Shown: in pieces, positions 14,133-17,405 of the stretch
Position numbering within the stretch: position 1 is the stretch's first letter
Layout of the letters: the number at the start of each line of letters is the position of its first letter
Source of the DNA: an uncultured Oscillospiraceae bacterium
GTDB taxonomy: Bacteria > Bacillota > Clostridia > Oscillospirales > Ruminococcaceae
Assembly (NCBI GenBank): GCA_958448395.1
Contig: CAUDDP010000049.1
Coordinates: forward strand, 1-17,405
Reading direction: 5' to 3'
Length of the DNA stretch: 17,405 nt
Notes under the pieces: model-generated
The model's input: the letters and a program-made list of their open reading frames with translations, nothing else
Database searches by the model: none
What the model was told of the DNA's origin: nothing
Translations under genes and position numbers: made by a program

Positions 14133-14969
14133 ATGGAAGAACAATGCAATCATCAGTGTGATTCCTGTGGCAGCAACGGCAATTGCAGCACACAGGATGC
14201 AGAACACGAAAAGAGAGTAAAAGAAAATACCAGTGGTGTAAAAAACGTCATTGCTGTTGTCGGCGGTAAGGGCGGCGTTGGAAAATCTCTTGTTACCAGT
14301 TTGCTTGCCATTCAGACCCAGCGGCTTGGCTATCATGCTGCCATTCTGGATGCAGACATTACCGGTCCCTCCATTCCAAAAATCTTTGGTATTTCCAAAT
14401 CAGCCGAAGCTGTCGAAAATTCTCTTCTGCCAAATGTCACAGAAAATGGCTTAAAAGTCATGTCAATGAACCTGTTGCTGCCAAACGCAACCGATCCTGT
14501 CCTCTGGAGAGGTCCGGTCATTTCCGGCGTGGTCAAGCAGTTCTGGGAAGACGTCCGCTGGGGTGACGTAGACTTTTTGTTTGTGGATATGCCGCCCGGA
14601 ACAGGCGATGTGCCGCTGACAGTCTTTCAATCATTGCCAATTAACGGCATCCTGATTGTCTCCACGCCACAGTCACTGGTTTCCATGATTGTGGACAAAG
14701 CAATGAATATGGCACAGATGATGAATGTACCTGTGCTCGGTATGGTGGAAAATATGCGGTTTCTCCGCTGTCCGGACTGCGGCAAGGAAATTCCGCTGTT
14801 CGGAACAGACGATCATATAGACAGCCATGCCATTCCCGTACTGGAACGCATTCCACTGGATCCAAACATTGCAGCTGCCTGTGATGCAGGAAAATTAGAA
14901 AACGAAGAGATGGATTACTTGGCAAAAACAGCTGTTATGTTGACCGAATCCTTTGGTAAAAAACAATAA
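14133..14969 (+). CDS. mrp: Mrp/NBP35-family iron-sulfur cluster carrier ATPase (ApbC type)
   Basis: Cytoplasmic P-loop ATPase that binds and transfers Fe-S clusters. The 278 residues contain the deviant Walker A GGKGGVGKS (44-52), LDADITGPSIPKIFG (72-86), VDMPPGTGDVPLT (151-163) and a CPDC pair (Cys213, Cys216), the bridging-cluster CxxC of the family. The N terminus also holds four cysteines (5, 9, 12, 18; C-x3-C-x2-C-x5-C), resembling the N-terminal ferredoxin-like cluster motif of NBP35 and found in some clostridial Mrp proteins. A DUF59/MIP18 domain is absent. AAGGAGG (14118-14124) lies eight bases before the ATG. It is downstream of cls in an apparent operon; no functional link between the two is obvious. 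Confidence 0.93.
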   Translation: MEEQCNHQCDSCGSNGNCSTQDAEHEKRVKENTSGVKNVIAVVGGKGGVGKSLVTSLLAIQTQRLGYHAAILDADITGPSIPKIFGISKSAEAVENSLLPNVTENGLKVMSMNLLLPNATDPVLWRGPVISGVVKQFWEDVRWGDVDFLFVDMPPGTGDVPLTVFQSLPINGILIVSTPQSLVSMIVDKAMNMAQMMNVPVLGMVENMRFLRCPDCGKEIPLFGTDDHIDSHAIPVLERIPLDPNIAAACDAGKLENEEMDYLAKTAVMLTESFGKKQ

Positions 14970-15060
14970 TTCCTGTGTTCGTCACGTGGATTCTTAATGA
15001 ATTTTGAAAAACCAACAAAAATACAGCCAAATTGATTTGAAACTTGTAGCAAATTTTCCA

Positions 15061-15089
15061 TTGACAAACGGATAAAAATCGGATATACT
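15061..15089 (+). promoter_or_regulatory. Sigma-A promoter in front of the amt leader
   Basis: TTGACA (15061-15066), 17-base spacer, TATACT (15084-15089). The predicted start is near 15096. No alternative sigma-A or -24/-12 promoter is evident between here and the amt ATG at 15228. Confidence 0.82.
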
Positions 15090-15105
15090 AATAAGTAGAA
15101 ACAGC

Positions 15106-15150
15106 AAAGGTGCTGGATAGGAACATTTTCTATCCAGCACCTTTTTGTTT
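15106..15150 (+). terminator. Intrinsic terminator within the amt leader / after mrp
   Basis: Perfect 15-bp stem AAAGGTGCTGGATAG (15106-15120) with CTATCCAGCACCTTT (15130-15144). Further G-T and A-T pairs can close most of the nine-base loop. The right arm runs into TTGTTTT. It starts only about 10 bases after the predicted start of the promoter at 15061-15089 and 78 bases before the amt ATG. It can end read-through from cls-mrp and also act as an attenuator for amt. Confidence 0.92.
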
Positions 15151-15163
15151 TATCATCATCTTG

Positions 15164-15199
15164 TGTTTCGGTAAAAGAAGGGGCCGCTTTTCCGAAACA
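15164..15199 (+). promoter_or_regulatory. Second hairpin in the amt leader
   Basis: TGTTTCGG (15164-15171) pairs with CCGAAACA (15192-15199). After a bulged T, AAAAG (15173-15177) pairs with CTTTT (15187-15191), leaving loop AAGGGGCCG. No T tract follows, so it is not a terminator. It ends 13 bases before the AAGGA ribosome site. A role in translation, stability or protein binding is possible. Confidence 0.5.
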
Positions 15200-15227
15200 A
15201 ATTTACAACATGGAAGGATGAGTCAGA

Positions 15228-16949
15228 ATGGATGAAACAAAATTGTTAGATTTCATTGACAATGAAGTATTTGGCGTATGGTTTCTGGTCGGTGCAGCAC
15301 TGGTCTTCTTTATGCAGTGTGGCTTTGCGATGGTAGAAACAGGATTCACCAGAGCAAAAAATGCCGGTAACATTATTATGAAAAACCTGATGGACTTCTG
15401 TATTGGTACAGTTGTCTTCATTCTGATTGGTTTCAGTCTGCTGCTCGGTGAAGACTGCGTGGGCTTAATTGGAAAACCGGGATTTGATATTTTCTCTGAC
15501 TATGCAAATTTTGAATGGTCAGGATTCGTATTCAATTTGGTTTTCTGTGCAACCACTGCAACCATTGTTTCCGGTGCAATGGCAGAACGTACTAAGTTTA
15601 TTTCCTACTGTATTTATTCCGCAGTCATTTCTGCACTAATCTATCCAATAGAAGCACACTGGGTATGGGGCGGCGGTTGGCTGTCGACACTGGATACCCC
15701 ATTTCATGATTTCGCTGGTTCTGGTGTGATTCACTTTGTTGGCGGTTTGTCCGCTTTGATTGGTGCTGCCATCCTTGGTCCTCGTATTGGTAAATTCACA
15801 AAAGATGGAAACGGCAAAATTAAGGTCAATGCCATTCCGGGTCACTCTCTGACCATTGGTGCATTGGGGTGTTTCATTCTTTGGTTTGGCTGGTACGGAT
15901 TTAATGGTGCTGCTGCAACTTCTGTTTCTCAGCTTGGTTCTATTTTTGTTACAACCACCATTTCTCCGGCAGTTGCAACATTTATTTGCATGATCTTCAC
16001 TTGGTTAAAGTATGGAAAACCGGATGTTTCTATGTGCTTAAATGCATCTCTGGCTGGTCTGGTTGGCATTACCGCCGGTTGCGATGTTATGGATGCATTT
16101 GGTTCTTTGATTGTCGGCACTGTTTCTGGATTGTTGGTTTGCTTCGGCGTATGGTTCTTAGACCATGTCCTGCATGTAGATGATCCGGTTGGTGCAGTAG
16201 CGGTTCACTTCTTCAATGGACTGTGGGGCATCATTGCAGTTGGTTTGCTGGCAACACCGGATGCACCATCCTCTACCTGCACAGGTCTGTTCTATGGTGG
16301 TGGATTCCACTTACTTGGTTCTCAATTGCTCGGTCTGTTGGCAATTGCTGCTTGGACTGCAATTCTGATTACCATCACATTCCTGATTATCAAGCATACC
16401 ATTGGTTTGCGTGCTTCCGCAGAAGAAGAAGTCATTGGTTTGGATGCAACCGAACATAATCTGCCTTCTGCCTATGCAGACTTCATGCCGTCTGCTGCAA
16501 CCATTTCCATGGATACCGAAACCGCTTCTGTTGCTGGTGTTGACCTGCCAGAACCACAGTTGATTGTAAAGCCTGTAAATGGTGCAGCTGCAAAGATGTC
16601 CAAGATTGTCGTTATCTGCAAACAGGAAAAACTGGCTGTCCTGCAAGCAGCCCTCAACAAAATTGGGGTCAATGGCATGACGGTTACACAGGTACAGGGT
16701 TATGGTGCACAGAAAGGCAATGCACAGTATTATCGTGGTGTTCGGGTTGACGGACCGAAGCTGTTGCCAAAGGTAAAGATTGAAATTGTTGTCACCAGCA
16801 TTCCGGTAGAGACCATTGTTAATGTTTGCAAGAAGGTACTCTATACTGGTCAGATTGGTGATGGTAAGATTTTTGTTTACGATGTGGAAGAGGTTGTAAA
16901 GGTTCGTACTGGTGAAACCGGTTATGATGCTTTACAAGGTGATGATTGA
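15228..16949 (+). CDS. amt: Ammonium transporter fused to a C-terminal PII (GlnB/GlnK) domain
   Basis: Membrane ammonium channel with a built-in regulatory PII domain, 573 residues. Amt part, 1 to about 413: GFAMVETGFTRAKNAGNII (32-50), DFAGSGVIHFVGG (161-173, pore His169), GHSLTIGALGCFILWFGWYGFNG (205-227), and AVAVHFFNGLWG (324-335, second pore His327). A linker (about 414-456) leads to a complete PII domain (457-570): GMTVTQVQGYGAQKG (483-497), YYRG (501-504), LLPKVKIEIVV, TGQIGDGKIFVYDVEEVVKVRTGE. Counted from Met457, Gln39 is kept (Gln495), but the E. coli uridylylation Tyr51 is Val507, and the T-loop is one residue longer before the LLPK lysine. Free PII normally blocks Amt by inserting its T-loop; fusion would keep it permanently close. 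Site GGAAGGA (15212-15218). Monocistronic. Confidence 0.95.
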   Translation: MDETKLLDFIDNEVFGVWFLVGAALVFFMQCGFAMVETGFTRAKNAGNIIMKNLMDFCIGTVVFILIGFSLLLGEDCVGLIGKPGFDIFSDYANFEWSGFVFNLVFCATTATIVSGAMAERTKFISYCIYSAVISALIYPIEAHWVWGGGWLSTLDTPFHDFAGSGVIHFVGGLSALIGAAILGPRIGKFTKDGNGKIKVNAIPGHSLTIGALGCFILWFGWYGFNGAAATSVSQLGSIFVTTTISPAVATFICMIFTWLKYGKPDVSMCLNASLAGLVGITAGCDVMDAFGSLIVGTVSGLLVCFGVWFLDHVLHVDDPVGAVAVHFFNGLWGIIAVGLLATPDAPSSTCTGLFYGGGFHLLGSQLLGLLAIAAWTAILITITFLIIKHTIGLRASAEEEVIGLDATEHNLPSAYADFMPSAATISMDTETASVAGVDLPEPQLIVKPVNGAAAKMSKIVVICKQEKLAVLQAALNKIGVNGMTVTQVQGYGAQKGNAQYYRGVRVDGPKLLPKVKIEIVVTSIPVETIVNVCKKVLYTGQIGDGKIFVYDVEEVVKVRTGETGYDALQGDD

Positions 16950-16975
16950 TAACAACCTCCTATTGTTTTAAAAGA

Positions 16976-17013
16976 AACAGGGTATCGCAAAAAAGTGGTA
17001 TCCTGTTTTTCTT
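16976..17013 (+). terminator. Intrinsic terminator after amt
   Basis: AACAGGGTATC (16976-16986) pairs with GGTATCCTGTT (16997-17007) over 11 bp with two G-T wobbles. T-rich tail 17006-17018. It lies 26 bases past the stop. Confidence 0.88.
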
Positions 17014-17092
17014 TTTTTCTTTGCACACTTTTCTTTTTTATTTTCATTTTTTTTGGATATTTCTTTTTTTTCTTAAAAAATATAAAAATCAG

Positions 17093-17121
17093 TTGACAAC
17101 CGCACTAGTGTATGCTATAAT
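17093..17121 (+). promoter_or_regulatory. Consensus promoter of the tRNA-Ser pair
   Basis: TTGACA (17093-17098), 17-base spacer, TATAAT (17116-17121) with a TGC extension: full consensus. An A/T homopolymer-rich stretch (17011-17090) precedes it and may act as an UP element. The start is near 17128, about 38 bases before the first tRNA. Confidence 0.92.
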
Positions 17122-17165
17122 AATAAAGCTGATTCTGATGGAAGCAAGCAAGCTATTTTACATCA

Positions 17166-17254
<89 letters not shown>

Positions 17255-17285
17255 TTCATTTTTATGATGTCATACATTCACACTT

Positions 17286-17375
17286 GCAGAAATACCCAAG
17301 TGGTGAAGGGGCTCCCCTGCTAAGGGAGTAGGTCGGGAAACCGGCGCGAGGGTTCAAATCCCTCTTTCTGCGCCA
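17286..17375 (+). tRNA. tRNA-Ser (anticodon GCU)
   Basis: Acceptor GCAGAAA (17286-17292) pairs with TTTCTGC (17365-17371), then G and CCA (17373-17375). Anticodon stem-loop CTCCC-CTGCTAA-GGGAG gives GCT. The long variable arm and GTTCAAATC T-loop confirm class II. Reads AGU/AGC. It lies 31 bases after the UGA isoacceptor with no promoter between, so it is co-transcribed. The remaining 30 bases to the window edge show no terminator. Confidence 0.96.
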
Positions 17376-17405
17376 AGCAAATTTTTGAAAAAACAGCGTA
17401 ATTTC

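Noticed and set aside
15096..15230. ANTAR-type antitermination motif in the amt leader
   Set aside because: That motif needs two hairpins with six-base loops overlapping the terminator. Only about 10 bases precede the terminator stem, and the loops seen have nine bases or fewer with no matching pattern.

Overview
The window is an ordinary chromosomal stretch of a moderately AT-rich, spore-lineage Firmicute. It is most likely a Clostridia member of the Ruminococcus/Oscillospiraceae type. The reasons are an intact sigma-K gene, a VanZ-family protein, strong AGGAGG ribosome sites, near-consensus sigma-A promoters (several with extended -10), a clostridial-type class I glutamate dehydrogenase and an ammonium transporter fused to a PII domain. 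The genus is inferred from the style of the proteins, not proven. I see no CRISPR array, insertion sequence, phage gene or toxin-antitoxin pair.

Layout. 1-71: unassigned window edge. 111-1678: gdhA on the minus strand, with its terminator, promoter and a hairpin at the mRNA 5' end. 1947-3421: a membrane-anchored VanY-type D,D-carboxypeptidase on the minus strand. 3573-5120: a plus-strand transporter of the AspT/YidE duplication family that lacks the usual RCK_C domains, transcribed from a near-perfect promoter through an unusual 212-nt leader. 5124-7703: tandem promoters, then an MBOAT O-acyltransferase and an SGNH hydrolase-like protein, a pair typical of cell-surface polysaccharide O-acetylation. 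7774-9288: a SpoVB/PST-type flippase. 9329-10831, minus strand: a YbaK-type aminoacyl-tRNA deacylase preceded by an unrecognised membrane protein. 11071-11653: VanZ-like protein, overlapping tail to tail with sigK (11629-12324, minus). 12494-14969: cardiolipin synthase and Mrp/NBP35 ATPase, an operon. 15061-16949: the Amt-PII fusion behind a promoter that runs at once into an intrinsic terminator. 16976-17375: terminator, consensus promoter and two serine tRNA genes (UGA, GCU).

How the genes fit together. Two nitrogen-assimilation genes, gdhA and amt-PII, sit at opposite ends, and both have structured 5' leaders. The middle is dominated by envelope functions: peptidoglycan trimming, surface acetylation, lipid-linked sugar export and cardiolipin synthesis. 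Sporulation is represented by sigK and possibly the flippase.

The most interesting items are the amt leader (promoter, immediate terminator, second hairpin, then the gene), the Amt-PII fusion with a T-loop lacking the uridylylated tyrosine, the stripped-down AspT-family transporter with its long structured leader, and the undescribed membrane protein at 9911-10831. I did not find a clearly novel multi-gene system.
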